Origin: Oscillospiraceae bacterium
GTDB taxonomy: Bacteria > Bacillota > Clostridia > Oscillospirales > CAG-272
Length of the DNA stretch: 64,000 nt
Direction of reading: 5' to 3'
NCBI GenBank assembly: GCA_015064415.1
Contig: SVSG01000002.1
Location: forward strand, 1 to 64,000
Each line of letters starts with the position of its first letter. Position 1 is the stretch's first letter. Shown here one piece after another: positions 9,308 through 19,541 of the stretch. The notes below the pieces were generated by a model. The model searched no databases. It was not told the origin of the DNA and saw only the letters and a program-made list of their open reading frames with translations. The position numbers were made by a program, and so were the translations under genes.

Positions 9308-10232
9308 GAATTTCGTCCTTTCTTTGGAGCAGCTCGTCGGAAAGGATCATCTGTTCGGCTTTTTCAAAGCCCACACGCGCGACGGTGTCGGCAAGACGCT
9401 CACCGGCATTGCCTTGGTCGCGGAAGAACAGAATGATCTTTTCGATGACGGCAAGCACCTCGTCCTCGGTTTGGAAAAGACGGGAGAGTGCCGTGCCGCG
9501 TGCGACCTGCTTGCCCCAGCGACCGCCAAGTGTCACACGGAAGCCGCCCTCGTATTCCAGAGCGCCGAGCTTGCACGCGCGCACGCAACGGCCACAGGTG
9601 TTGCAGCTTTCCTCGATCGCGGGTCTGCCGTTCTCCATATGCAGGGTGTGGATGGGGCATGCCTTTTCGCAGGCACCGCAGCCCACGCATTTTTCAGCGA
9701 TCAGCTGAGGTACCCACGCGCCGATCACGCCCACGTCGTTGAGGTCGGGCTTGACACAGTTGTTCGGGCATCCGCCCACGCCGATCTTGAATTTGTGGGG
9801 GAGCTTGACGGCGTGATAGCCGACATAAAAGCGCTCGTGGATCTTCTGGGAAAGACCGTAAGTATCGCAAAGGCCGAACACGCAGGTCGTGCCCTTGCAG
9901 GAAACGACGGGGCGCACGCGCGGACCCGTGCCGCCCACCATCAGACCGTGCTTGGCAAGCTCGATGCAGAAGGGCTGGATCATCTCAAAGGGGATGCCCT
10001 GCACCTCGACGGTCTGGCGGGTGGTGAAGGCGACCTCGCCCTTGCCGAAGCGGCGTGCGGCGTCTGCAATGGCGTACATCTCGTCGGCGGTGATCTTGCC
10101 GTTGCGGGTGATCACGCGGGCGTTGAAGCAGTCCTCGGTGGTCTTGTCGCGCAAAAAGCCGAGCCCCTTGACGCGCTGGATGTCAGCGGCGGGAACGGTG
10201 CATTTGGGATAAATGGTCGGATCGTATTTCAT
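9291..10232 (-). CDS. Siroheme-type sulfite/nitrite reductase-like protein with two 4Fe-4S ferredoxin motifs (AsrC-like)
   Basis: TTRQTVEVQGIPF, GGTGPRVRPVVSCKGTTCVFGLCDT, GVGGCPNNCVKPDLNDVG, CVGCGACEKACP and CNTCGRCVRACK. Confidence 0.82.
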   Translation of the reverse strand: MKYDPTIYPKCTVPAADIQRVKGLGFLRDKTTEDCFNARVITRNGKITADEMYAIADAARRFGKGEVAFTTRQTVEVQGIPFEMIQPFCIELAKHGLMVGGTGPRVRPVVSCKGTTCVFGLCDTYGLSQKIHERFYVGYHAVKLPHKFKIGVGGCPNNCVKPDLNDVGVIGAWVPQLIAEKCVGCGACEKACPIHTLHMENGRPAIEESCNTCGRCVRACKLGALEYEGGFRVTLGGRWGKQVARGTALSRLFQTEDEVLAVIEKIILFFRDQGNAGERLADTVARVGFEKAEQMILSDELLQRKDEILEKAL

Positions 10233-10265
10233 AAGAAAGTCTCCTTTCGGTTTTTCGTTGCTTTC

Positions 10266-10295
10266 ATTATAACATAGACGCGCGGAAAAAGTCAA
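10266..10295 (-). promoter_or_regulatory. Promoter of the reductase/ABC importer genes
   Basis: Minus strand TTGACT-18 nt-TATAAT. Confidence 0.55.
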
Positions 10296-10369
10296 GAAAT
10301 GGGCGCGTTTCTCTTTACTTTTTTGCAAAAATGTGATACAATGCAGAAAAAGCCATACGGAGGTAGAGT

Positions 10370-13300
10370 ATGCTTTATCCAAAGAAAAACGAACCGGCGC
10401 TTTCAAAGGCGCTTTTTGAAAATCCCACGGCGGAATACCGCGGCACACCCTTTTGGGCATGGAACTGCAAGTTGGAGAAAAAGGAGCTGGAAACGCAGAT
10501 CGAGGGCTTTGCCGAGATGGGCTTTGGCGGCTTTCACATGCACGTGCGCTCCGGACTTTATAACGAGTATCTGGGCGAGGAGTTCATGGACCTTGTGGCA
10601 GATTGCGTGAGCAAGGCGAAAAAAGACAGCATGCTGGCGTGGCTGTATGACGAGGACCGCTGGCCCTCCGGCTTTGGGGGCGGGCTTGTCACCAAGGAAA
10701 AGAAGTATCGCCGCCGCTATCTGATCTTTACAAGGACGCCCTATACCGCCGAGGAGATGGCGTATAACCCTCCCTTTGACAGTAAGGGCGGGGAAATGGA
10801 CATGCACGTGGGGCGCCGCGGCGGGCAGGATAAAACGCTGCTTGCCAGATACGACGTGGTGCAGGACGCCGAGGGGAGTCTTATCTCTTACCGCCGTCTG
10901 GGCGATGGCGAGAGAGCCGTTGGCATCGAGTGGTTTTTGTATGCGGAGACACAGCGTTGCGGCGGTCGCTACAATGGCGAGACCTACGTCGATACGCTTT
11001 CCCGCGAGGCAATGACGCGCTTCGTGGAGGTCACGCACGAGGCCTACCGCAAAAAGATCGGTGAGGAGTTCGGCAAGACCGTACCCTCTATTTTCACCGA
11101 CGAGCCGCAGTTCTCCTTCAAATCGGGATTGCGCTTTGCAAAGGGTGAGGACGATGCCACGATGCCCTGGACCAACGATTTTGACGAGAGTTTCCGCGCG
11201 GCGTACGGCTACTCGATCTTAGACAGAATGCCTGAGGTGTTTTTCGAGCAAGCGAACGGTGCCGTATCGCAGGCGCGCTATCACTTCCACGATCACGTAA
11301 CCGAGAGATTTGTCACGGGCTTTGCCGATACGCTGGGCGCTTGGTGTGACAAAAACGGCATTTTGCTGACGGGGCATATGATGGACGAGCCCACGCTGTC
11401 GGCGCAGAGCCGCTCGGTGGGTGATGCGATGCGCTCCTACCGCTCCTTCAGCTTGCCCGGCATTGATATGCTGTCCGATCGCCACGAATATACCACCGCC
11501 AAGCAGGCGCAATCCGCCGTGCACCAGAAGGGCGACGAGGGCATGATGAGCGAGCTTTACGGCGTGACCACGTGGGATTTTGATTTCCGTGGACATAAGC
11601 TGTACGGCGACTGGCAGGCGGCGCTTGGCGTGACGGTGCGCGTGCCGCACCTTGCGTGGGTGTCGATGGAGGGGCAGGCGAAGCGCGATTACCCCGCCTC
11701 GATCAACTATCAATCCCCGTGGTACCGCGAGTATAAGTATATAGAGGATCACTTTGCCCGTGTCAACACCGCTATGGTGCGCGGATGTCCCGTGGTGCGC
11801 GTGGGTGTGATCCACCCCATCGAAAGCTACTGGATCCATTACGGTCCCTCGGATCAGACGGGCGCGTTGCGCAAAACGCTGGATCAGCGCTTTGCGGACT
11901 TCACCAAATGGATGCTGTTTGGCAGTATGGACTTTGATTTCATCTGTGAGGCAACGCTTCCTCTTTATTGTAAGGAGGGCGGCGCGCCGTTGCAGGTGGG
12001 CAAGATGCAATATGACGTCATTGTGGTGCCTGCGTGCGAGACGTTGCGCGCCACCACGGTGGAGCGCTTGGAGCAGTTCCGGAAGGCGGGCGGTCGCGTG
12101 ATCTTTATGGACAGCGCCCCCGCGCTGGTGGACGCGTTGCCGAGCGAAAAGGGCGCGGAGCTTGCCGCGTGCAGTGAGGTGATCCCGTTTGACGAGAACG
12201 CGCTGCTGCAGTCCCTTGAGGACGTGCGCGAGGTCGAGCTGCGCAACAAGCGCACGGGAATGCTGACCGACGATCTTTTGTATCAGCTGCGCGAGGACGG
12301 CGAGGGCCGTTGGCTCTTCGTGGCGCGCGGCAAGCAGCCGAAGAACTACGACCTTGCCGAGACCGAGAAGGTGCTGATCAAGGTGCGCGGCAGCTACGTG
12401 CCTACGCTTTACGATACCCTGACGGGCAAGACCGCGCCGATGTCCGCTTACCGCGAGGGCGTGTATACCGTGATCCCCGTGACGCTGTATCAGCACGATA
12501 GTGTCCTGATCCGTCTTGCCGTGGGTGAGCCCGTGATGCTGCCCGAGCAAGGGGCAAAGAAGCGCAAAGCGCTGGCGGTGCCCGCAACGGTACCCTTTAC
12601 GCTGGGGGAGCCGAACGTATTGGTTCTGGATATGGCAAGCTGGTCGCTGGACGGCGGCAAGGAGCAGCCGCGCGAGGAGATTTTGCGCGCGGACAGCGCC
12701 GTGCGCGCGGCGCTTGGATACAAGCCCTGGGGCGGCTCTGCCGTACAGCCCTGGGCATTGCCGAGCGTGCCGCCCGCACATAAGGTGTGCCTGACGTATC
12801 AATTTGAAAGCGAGATCGAGGTACCCTTGGCGCTTCTTGGCGTGGAGCGCCCGGAGGGGATGCGCATCACCCTCAACGGCGCGCCTGTTTCCACCGAGGT
12901 AAAGGGCTATTACGTGGACCGCTCGATCAAGACGCTGGCGCTGCCTTCCATTCAAAAAGGAAGCAACGTGCTGGTCATCGAAAAGGAATACGGCGAGCGC
13001 AGCGCGATCGAGGCGATCTACATTCTGGGCGCATTCGGCGTGCGCGTGACGGGCAGCGTGGCAAAGATCGTGCCGTTTCCCGAAACGCTTGGTTTCGCTG
13101 ATATTGTGCATCAGGGCTTGCCCTTTTACAGCGGCAAGCTGGATTATCACTTTGACGTGGAGACCGCAGGCGGCGAGCTTGCCGTCACGGTGCCGCGCTA
13201 TCGCGCTACCGTGCTGCGCATCGGTGCCGACGGGCAAAGCGTTCCCGTGGCGTTCTCGCCCTACACGGCGCACTTGGCGCTCCCTGCAGGCAAGCACCGT

Positions 13301-13483
13301 GTGAGCGTGGAGGCGTATATCCCGCGCACCAACGGCTTTGCGCCGTTGCACAACTGCGACGAGACCTGCGCCTATCAGAACCCTGCGGCATGGCGCACCG
13401 AGGGGGATAAATGGAGCTATGAGTATTGCCTTACCCGTGAGGGAATTCTGGCGGCTCCGCGCTTTGAGGAAATCGAAAAATAA
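10370..13483 (+). CDS. Large GH106-like glycoside hydrolase, no signal peptide
   Basis: FWAWNCKLEKKELETQIEGFAEMGFGGFHMHVRSGL, YDEDRWPSGFGGG, PSIFTDEPQF, GHMMDEPTLSAQ. Confidence 0.75.
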   Translation: MLYPKKNEPALSKALFENPTAEYRGTPFWAWNCKLEKKELETQIEGFAEMGFGGFHMHVRSGLYNEYLGEEFMDLVADCVSKAKKDSMLAWLYDEDRWPSGFGGGLVTKEKKYRRRYLIFTRTPYTAEEMAYNPPFDSKGGEMDMHVGRRGGQDKTLLARYDVVQDAEGSLISYRRLGDGERAVGIEWFLYAETQRCGGRYNGETYVDTLSREAMTRFVEVTHEAYRKKIGEEFGKTVPSIFTDEPQFSFKSGLRFAKGEDDATMPWTNDFDESFRAAYGYSILDRMPEVFFEQANGAVSQARYHFHDHVTERFVTGFADTLGAWCDKNGILLTGHMMDEPTLSAQSRSVGDAMRSYRSFSLPGIDMLSDRHEYTTAKQAQSAVHQKGDEGMMSELYGVTTWDFDFRGHKLYGDWQAALGVTVRVPHLAWVSMEGQAKRDYPASINYQSPWYREYKYIEDHFARVNTAMVRGCPVVRVGVIHPIESYWIHYGPSDQTGALRKTLDQRFADFTKWMLFGSMDFDFICEATLPLYCKEGGAPLQVGKMQYDVIVVPACETLRATTVERLEQFRKAGGRVIFMDSAPALVDALPSEKGAELAACSEVIPFDENALLQSLEDVREVELRNKRTGMLTDDLLYQLREDGEGRWLFVARGKQPKNYDLAETEKVLIKVRGSYVPTLYDTLTGKTAPMSAYREGVYTVIPVTLYQHDSVLIRLAVGEPVMLPEQGAKKRKALAVPATVPFTLGEPNVLVLDMASWSLDGGKEQPREEILRADSAVRAALGYKPWGGSAVQPWALPSVPPAHKVCLTYQFESEIEVPLALLGVERPEGMRITLNGAPVSTEVKGYYVDRSIKTLALPSIQKGSNVLVIEKEYGERSAIEAIYILGAFGVRVTGSVAKIVPFPETLGFADIVHQGLPFYSGKLDYHFDVETAGGELAVTVPRYRATVLRIGADGQSVPVAFSPYTAHLALPAGKHRVSVEAYIPRTNGFAPLHNCDETCAYQNPAAWRTEGDKWSYEYCLTREGILAAPRFEEIEK

Positions 13484-13486
13484 CGC

Positions 13487-13524
13487 AAAGAGCCCTCCCG
13501 CATCATGCGGGAGAGCTCTTTTTG
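13487..13524 (+). terminator. Rho-independent terminator
   Basis: AAAGAGCCCTCCCGCATCATGCGGGAGAGCTCTTTTT. Confidence 0.8.
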
Positions 13525-13530
13525 CACGTT

Positions 13531-13615
13531 TGGAATAAATATTCAACAATATTCATTGAATTATTCACATTCCCCTCATGCAATTTGTGAAAAAAGCGTG
13601 AATTAAGAATTCTTT
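13531..13615 (+). promoter_or_regulatory. Candidate ARG boxes (ArgR operators) upstream of argG
   Basis: TGGAATAAATATTCAA (13531), ATTCATTGAATTATTCACAT (13551), CGTGAATTAAGAATTC (13598) resemble ARG-box half-sites TGAAT/ATTCA. Confidence 0.45.
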
Positions 13616-13627
13616 TTATAAAAGGGC

Positions 13628-13656
13628 TTGACAGAGATGCAAAAGAGGTGTATAAT
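13628..13656 (+). promoter_or_regulatory. argG promoter
   Basis: TTGACA-17 nt-TATAAT. Confidence 0.8.
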
Positions 13657-13706
13657 AATCAGCGTTGAAATAAATTCACTGCATATTTATGCGAGGAGGC
13701 AGTATC

Positions 13707-14930
13707 ATGAACAAGAAGGATATCAAAAAGGTAGTTTTGGCTTATTCGGGCGGCTTGGACACGTCCATCATCATCCCGTGGCTGAAAGAGAATTATAACA
13801 ACTGTGAGGTCATCGCCGTTTCCGGTAACGTGGGTCAGGCCGACGAGCTGGAGGGCCTGGAGGAAAAGGCCATCAAGACGGGCGCCTCCAAGTGCTACGT
13901 GCTGGATCTCACCGACGATTACGTGGATAACTACATCATCCCCTGCGTGAAGGCAGGCGCGATCTACGAGGAATATCTGCTTGGCACCAGCCACGCCCGC
14001 CCCTGCATTGCAAAGGCGCTGGTTGACGTTGCCATCAAGGAGGGTGCAGATGCCATCGCACACGGCTGCACCGGTAAGGGCAACGACCAGGTGCGTTTTG
14101 AGCTGACCATCAAGCGCTTCGCCCCCGATATGCCCATCATCGCCCCTTGGCGTGAGTGGGATATCAAGTCCCGTGAGGAGGAGATCGACTACGCCGAGGC
14201 GCACAACGTGCCGTTGAAGATCAACCGCGAGACCAACTACTCCAAGGACAAGAACCTTTGGCATCTGTCTCACGAGGGTCTGGACCTTGAGGACACCGGC
14301 AACGAGCCGCAGTACGAAAAGCAGGGCTTCCTTGAAATGGGTGTTTCCCCCATCAACGCGCCCGACACCCCCACCTACGTGGAGCTGGATTTCGAGCAGG
14401 GTGTACCCGTGGCCCTGAACGGTGAGAAGATGAGCGCCAAGAACATCATCTTTGCCCTTAACAAGCTGGGCGGCGAGAACGGCATCGGCCTTCTGGACAT
14501 CGTCGAGAACCGTCTTGTCGGCATGAAGTGCCGCGGCGTGTACGAGACCCCCGGCGGAGCCATCCTTTACAAGGCACACAGCGTGTTGGAAACGCTCTGC
14601 CTTGACAAGTACACCATGCACGAAAAGCAGAAGCTGGCCGTCACCTACGGCGAGCTGGTCTACAACGGCCAGTGGTTCACCACCCTGCGCGAGTCCCTTG
14701 CCGCCTTCGTTGACAAGACCCAGGAGCACGTGACCGGTAAGGTGAGACTGAAGCTTTACAAGGGCAACATGATCAACGCAGGCGCTTGGAGCCCCTACAC
14801 GCTTTATAGCGAGGAGATCGCCACCTTCGGTGAGAGCAACTACAACCAGAAGGATGCAGAGGGCTTTATCAACCTGTTTGGTCTGCCGCTTCAGGTACAG
14901 GCGCTTTCCGAGCAGGGCAAGCTGAAATAA
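13707..14930 (+). CDS. argG: Argininosuccinate synthase
   Basis: [54 protein letters not shown]. Confidence 0.97.
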   Translation: MNKKDIKKVVLAYSGGLDTSIIIPWLKENYNNCEVIAVSGNVGQADELEGLEEKAIKTGASKCYVLDLTDDYVDNYIIPCVKAGAIYEEYLLGTSHARPCIAKALVDVAIKEGADAIAHGCTGKGNDQVRFELTIKRFAPDMPIIAPWREWDIKSREEEIDYAEAHNVPLKINRETNYSKDKNLWHLSHEGLDLEDTGNEPQYEKQGFLEMGVSPINAPDTPTYVELDFEQGVPVALNGEKMSAKNIIFALNKLGGENGIGLLDIVENRLVGMKCRGVYETPGGAILYKAHSVLETLCLDKYTMHEKQKLAVTYGELVYNGQWFTTLRESLAAFVDKTQEHVTGKVRLKLYKGNMINAGAWSPYTLYSEEIATFGESNYNQKDAEGFINLFGLPLQVQALSEQGKLK

Positions 14931-14971
14931 TCGGCGACTGACTCATTTCGAGCGGAACAAAAACATAAAAC

Positions 14972-15004
14972 GGACTGCCGTTCCTCAAAAAGACGCGGCA
15001 GTCC
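14972..15004 (+). repeat. Intergenic stem-loop between argG and argH, no T tract
   Basis: GGACTGCCG...CGGCAGTCC, 9-bp perfect stem. Confidence 0.55.
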
Positions 15005-15040
15005 TATGGTATTCTTTAAGGTAGATACGGGAGAGCAAGC

Positions 15041-16414
15041 ATGGCAAAAATGTGGGCAGGCAGAACGGCGGGCGAGACCGACCGTTTGGCAGACGATTTC
15101 AATTCCTCGATCCATTTTGACAGCAGAATGTATGCCGAGGACATCAAGGGCAGCATGGCGCACGCCGCAATGCTGGGTGCCAAGGGCATCATCACCAAAA
15201 AGGAGGCCGATACCCTCATTGAGGGGCTGGCGGGCATCCTTTCCGACCTTGACTGCGGCAAGCTGGAATTTGATATGAGCGCAGAGGATATTCATATGTT
15301 CGTGGAGCAGGTGCTCACCGAGCGTCTTGGCGACGTGGGCAAAAAGCTGCACACGGCAAGAAGCCGAAATGATCAGGTGGCGCTGGATTTGCGGATGTAT
15401 CTGCGCGCGGAGCTTGACGAGATCGTGAAGCTTGCAAAGGATCTGATCGCTGCCGTCACCGAAAAGGCGGAGGAGTACGCCGACGTCATTATGCCGGGCT
15501 ACACGCATCTGCAACGCGCGCAACCGATCCTGTTTGGCCATCACCTGATGGCATATGCCATGATGCTGTTGCGCGACGTGGAGCGCCTTGGCGATTGCCG
15601 CAAGAGAATGAATCTTTCGCCCATCGGGTGCTGTGCGCTGGCGGGCACGACCTACGATACCGACCGCCATTTTGAGGCAGGGCAGCTCGAGTTTGACGGC
15701 ATCTGTCGCAACAGCTTGGACGGTGTTTCCGACCGCGATTTCGCGCTGGAGATGCTTTCCGCCCTCTCGATTCTGATGATGCATCTGTCCCGCTTCTCGG
15801 AGGAGGTCATCCTTTGGTGCAGCTGGGAATTCAAATTTGTGGAGCTTTCGGATGCCTACACCACGGGCTCGTCGATCATGCCGCAGAAAAAGAACCCCGA
15901 CATGGCGGAGCTGGTGCGCGGCAAGACGGGACGCGTGTACGGCGATCTGATGGCACTGCTCACCACCCTCAAGGGCATTCCGCTTGCCTACAACAAGGAT
16001 ATGCAGGAGGACAAGGAGAGCATTTTCGACGCGGTGGACACCGTGAAAATGTGCTTGCAGGTGTTTACCGGTATGGTCGGCACGATGCAGGCGAACAAGG
16101 AAAATATGCTGCGCGCCGCGCAAAAGGGCTTTATCAACGCCACCGACCTTGCCGATTATCTGGTGAAGAAGGGGATGCCCTTCCGCAGTGCTTACAAAAT
16201 TTCGGGCGGGCTTGTGGCGTATTGCATCCGTGAAAACACGGTGCTGGAGGAGCTGCCGCTTGCGGTTTACAAAGCGCAAAGCGACCTCTTTGACACCGAT
16301 CTGTACGATGCGATCTCGCTTCGTACCTGCGTGGAAACACGCATTTCCGAGGGCGGTACCTCGCTTGCGTCCGTCAAGGCGCAGATCGCTTACGTAAAGG
16401 AGCAACTGAAATGA
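15041..16414 (+). CDS. argH: Argininosuccinate lyase
   Basis: MWAGRTAGETD; TARSRNDQVALDLRMYLR; GSSIMPQKKNPDMAELVRGKTGRVYGDL. Confidence 0.97.
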   Translation: MAKMWAGRTAGETDRLADDFNSSIHFDSRMYAEDIKGSMAHAAMLGAKGIITKKEADTLIEGLAGILSDLDCGKLEFDMSAEDIHMFVEQVLTERLGDVGKKLHTARSRNDQVALDLRMYLRAELDEIVKLAKDLIAAVTEKAEEYADVIMPGYTHLQRAQPILFGHHLMAYAMMLLRDVERLGDCRKRMNLSPIGCCALAGTTYDTDRHFEAGQLEFDGICRNSLDGVSDRDFALEMLSALSILMMHLSRFSEEVILWCSWEFKFVELSDAYTTGSSIMPQKKNPDMAELVRGKTGRVYGDLMALLTTLKGIPLAYNKDMQEDKESIFDAVDTVKMCLQVFTGMVGTMQANKENMLRAAQKGFINATDLADYLVKKGMPFRSAYKISGGLVAYCIRENTVLEELPLAVYKAQSDLFDTDLYDAISLRTCVETRISEGGTSLASVKAQIAYVKEQLK

Positions 16415-17334
16415 CAAAAGTATTTATTGACGGCTCGGCGGGCACCACGGGGCTTCGTATTCACGAGCGCCTGGCCGCACGTGCCGATCTGGAACTCTTG
16501 ATCCTGCCCGACGAGATGCGCAAGGATCCCGCCGCGCGTGCCGAGATGCTGAAAAGCGCAGACGTTGCCTTCTTGTGCCTGCCCGATGCCGCCGCCATCG
16601 AGGCGGTGGGGCTGGCAGGGGAGAGCAACGTGAGAATGATTGACACCTCCACCGCGCACCGCACCAATCCCGCGTGGGCATACGGCTTTGCGGAGCTTGC
16701 GGGCAAGCGCGAACAGATCGCGGCCTCCTCTCGTGTGGCGAACCCCGGCTGTCATGCCAGCGGCTTTGTGGCGCTGGTCGAGCCGCTTGTGCGCGCAGGA
16801 TTGATCGCCGCCGACGTGGCACTCACGTGTGTGTCCCTTACGGGCTATTCGGGCGGCGGCAAAAAGATGATCGCGGAGTATGAGGACGCGGCGCGTGATC
16901 CGCTTCTGGATGCACCCCGCCAGTACGGCCTTACCCAAACGCACAAGCATCTGCCCGAGATGTGCGCCGTCACGGGGCTTACCGTGGCGCCTGCTTTCTG
17001 CCCCATCGTGGCGGATTTTTACAGCGGAATGGAGGTCACGGTGCCGTTGTTCAAAAAGGATCTGCGCGGTACGGTAGCGGACATCCGCGCGTTGTATGCC
17101 GATCTTTACAACACCAAGCTTTTGCACTACAATGCCGAGATGGGAGAGGGCGGTCTGCTTTCCGCCGCGGCCTTCTCGGGGCGCGACGATATGGAACTTG
17201 GCGTGTTCGGCAACGACGAGCGCGTGCTGCTGGTCTCCCGCTTTGACAATCTTGGCAAGGGCGCATCGGGCGCGGCCATTCAGAATATGAACATTATGCT
17301 CGGCATGGACGAGACCACCGGGCTTTGCGTATAA
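16411..17334 (+). CDS. argC: N-acetyl-gamma-glutamyl-phosphate reductase (short form)
   Basis: VFIDGSAGTTGLRIHERL; ANPGCHASGFVALVEPL. Confidence 0.92.
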   Translation: MTKVFIDGSAGTTGLRIHERLAARADLELLILPDEMRKDPAARAEMLKSADVAFLCLPDAAAIEAVGLAGESNVRMIDTSTAHRTNPAWAYGFAELAGKREQIAASSRVANPGCHASGFVALVEPLVRAGLIAADVALTCVSLTGYSGGGKKMIAEYEDAARDPLLDAPRQYGLTQTHKHLPEMCAVTGLTVAPAFCPIVADFYSGMEVTVPLFKKDLRGTVADIRALYADLYNTKLLHYNAEMGEGGLLSAAAFSGRDDMELGVFGNDERVLLVSRFDNLGKGASGAAIQNMNIMLGMDETTGLCV

Positions 17335-17345
17335 AGGAGTTAGCT

Positions 17346-18560
17346 ATGAAATTGATCGAAGGCGGCGTTTGTGCCGCAAAAGGATTTGTAGCGGGCGGCG
17401 TGCATTGCGGCATCCGCAAGAACCGCACCAAAAGAGATCTGGGTATGATCATGAGTGAGGTGCGCGCCACTGCGGCCGCCACCTACACCACCAATCTGGT
17501 GAAGGGTGCGCCCCTTACCGTAACGAAAAATCACATTGCCGACGGCTTTGCGCAGGCGGTGATCTGCAACAGCGGCAACGCCAACACCTGCAATGCCAAC
17601 GGCATTGAGATCGCAGAAGGGATGAGCGCGCTGGTCGCCAAGGAGCTTGGCATCGCCGCCGAGGACGTGGTGGTTGCCTCCACCGGTGTGATCGGTCAGC
17701 CCTTGTCGCTGGAGCCAATCGCCGCAGGCATCCCCGTGCTTGCAAAGGAGCTGTCGCGCGAGAACGGCGCACACGCCGCCGAGGCCATTATGACCACGGA
17801 TACCGTGAAAAAGGAGGTCGCCGTAGAGTTTGAGATCGGCGGCAAGACCTGCCGTATGGGCGGCATCGCCAAGGGAAGCGGTATGATCCATCCCAATATG
17901 GCCACGATGCTGGTCTTTATCACCACCGACGCGGCGATCTCTGCCAAGATGCTGCAAAAGGCGCTTTCCACCGACATCAAAAACACCTTCAATATGATCA
18001 GCGTGGACGGCGACACCTCCACCAACGATATGGTGACGGTGCTGGCCAACGGCCTTGCCGGAAATGCCGAAATTACCGAGGACGGTGCGGACTTTGCCGA
18101 GTTCATGAAGGCGCTGAACACCGTGAACGTCCAGCTTTGCCGTATGATTGCGGGGGATGGCGAGGGTGCCACCAAGCTACTGGAATGCAAGGTCAGTGGC
18201 GCTTTGACCGAGGAGATCGCCAAGACCGTGGCAAAGAGCGTCATCTGCTCCAGTCTGCTCAAGGCGGCCATGTTCGGCGCGGATGCCAACTGGGGGCGCG
18301 TGCTGTGCGCCATCGGCTACAGCGGTGCCGCCGTGGACGTGGATCGCGTGGACGTGTCCTTCAAATCCCCGAAGGGCGAGATCGCCGTTTGCCAAAACGG
18401 CGCGGGCGTGCCCTTCTCTGAGGAGAAGGCGAAGGAGATCCTTTTGGAAAAGGAGATCGAGATCGTGGTCTGCCTTGGCGACGGTGCATATGCTACCACC
18501 GCATACGGTTGCGATCTGACGTATGATTACGTTAAAATCAATGGAGATTATAGAACCTGA
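17346..18560 (+). CDS. argJ: Bifunctional glutamate N-acetyltransferase/amino-acid acetyltransferase
   Basis: GGVCAAKGFVAGGVHCGIRK; KGSGMIHPNMATMLVFITTDAAIS; GDTSTNDMV. Confidence 0.95.
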   Translation: MKLIEGGVCAAKGFVAGGVHCGIRKNRTKRDLGMIMSEVRATAAATYTTNLVKGAPLTVTKNHIADGFAQAVICNSGNANTCNANGIEIAEGMSALVAKELGIAAEDVVVASTGVIGQPLSLEPIAAGIPVLAKELSRENGAHAAEAIMTTDTVKKEVAVEFEIGGKTCRMGGIAKGSGMIHPNMATMLVFITTDAAISAKMLQKALSTDIKNTFNMISVDGDTSTNDMVTVLANGLAGNAEITEDGADFAEFMKALNTVNVQLCRMIAGDGEGATKLLECKVSGALTEEIAKTVAKSVICSSLLKAAMFGADANWGRVLCAIGYSGAAVDVDRVDVSFKSPKGEIAVCQNGAGVPFSEEKAKEILLEKEIEIVVCLGDGAYATTAYGCDLTYDYVKINGDYRT

Positions 18561-18568
18561 TGCAAAAT

Positions 18569-18589
18569 AAGCGGCGAATTGCTGCGTTG
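18569..18589 (+). repeat. Short intergenic repeat AAGCKGCGWATTGCTGCGTTG, copy 1 (argJ-argB)
   Basis: 19/21 identical to 25055-25075; lies inside hairpin AAAATAAGC...GCTTATTTT (18564-18597). Confidence 0.55.
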
Positions 18590-18668
18590 CTTATTTTCCG
18601 TCAAGGAAGTACTGAAAAAAGAAAAACACCCCGAAACGGTACGAGTTTTTTATAAAAAGAGGAAAATT

Positions 18669-19541
18669 ATGAACATCGAAAATCACTTTTCCAACGCGCA
18701 ACGCGCAGAGGTGCTGACCGAGGCACTTCCCTATATCAAAAAGTTTGTGGGCAAGACCGTTGTCATCAAATACGGCGGCAATGCCATGATCAACGAGCAG
18801 CTCAAGGAGCAGGTGATGGAGGACATTGCCCTTCTGTGGTTGATCGGCGTCAAGATCGTGCTGGTGCACGGCGGCGGCCCCGAGATCAGCGATATGATGA
18901 CAAGACTTGGCAAAAAGCCGGAGTTTGTGGACGGCTTGCGCGTGACCGACAAGGAGACCGTTGACATCGTGCAGATGGTGCTGGCGGGCAAGGTCAACAA
19001 GTCGCTGGTGACGCTCTTGCAAAGCAAGGGCGGCCACGCCATCGGCCTTTCCGGCATTGACGGCGGCCTTATTGAGGCAAAGATCAAGGACGAGCGCCTT
19101 GGCTTTGTCGGCAAGATCACAAAGGTGCGCACTCAGCCCGTGACCGACCTGCTGGAGAAGAATTATATCCCCGTGATCTCCACCGTGGCAAGCGACCGCG
19201 AGGGGAACGTATATAACATCAACGGCGACACCGCCGCCGCGTATATCGCGGGCGCGCTTGGTGCGGAGCGTCTTTTCATGATGACCGACATTGCGGGCAT
19301 CCTGCGCGACAAGGACGATCCCTCCACCCTCATCCCCGAGATCACCATTGAGGAGGCCGCAAAGCTGTATGATGAGGGCGTGATCTCCGGCGGTATGATC
19401 CCCAAGGTGGACTGCTGTATCGAGGCGATCCATAAGGGCGTGAAGAACGTCATCATCATGGACGGGCGCGTGCCGCACTCGATCCTGATGGAGCTTCTGA
19501 CCGACGAGGGCGCCGGTACGATGGTGAAGGGAGACGCGTGA
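18669..19541 (+). CDS. argB: Acetylglutamate kinase
   Basis: VVIKYGGNAMIN; VLVHGGGPEISDMMTRLGKKPEFVDGLRVTD; GGMIPKVDCC. Confidence 0.96.
   Translation: MNIENHFSNAQRAEVLTEALPYIKKFVGKTVVIKYGGNAMINEQLKEQVMEDIALLWLIGVKIVLVHGGGPEISDMMTRLGKKPEFVDGLRVTDKETVDIVQMVLAGKVNKSLVTLLQSKGGHAIGLSGIDGGLIEAKIKDERLGFVGKITKVRTQPVTDLLEKNYIPVISTVASDREGNVYNINGDTAAAYIAGALGAERLFMMTDIAGILRDKDDPSTLIPEITIEEAAKLYDEGVISGGMIPKVDCCIEAIHKGVKNVIIMDGRVPHSILMELLTDEGAGTMVKGDA

Noticed and set aside
11219-13549. 776-aa antisense ORF opposite the GH106-like gene
   Set aside because: Shadow ORF with His/Arg/Ala-rich composition; the sense frame carries clear motifs
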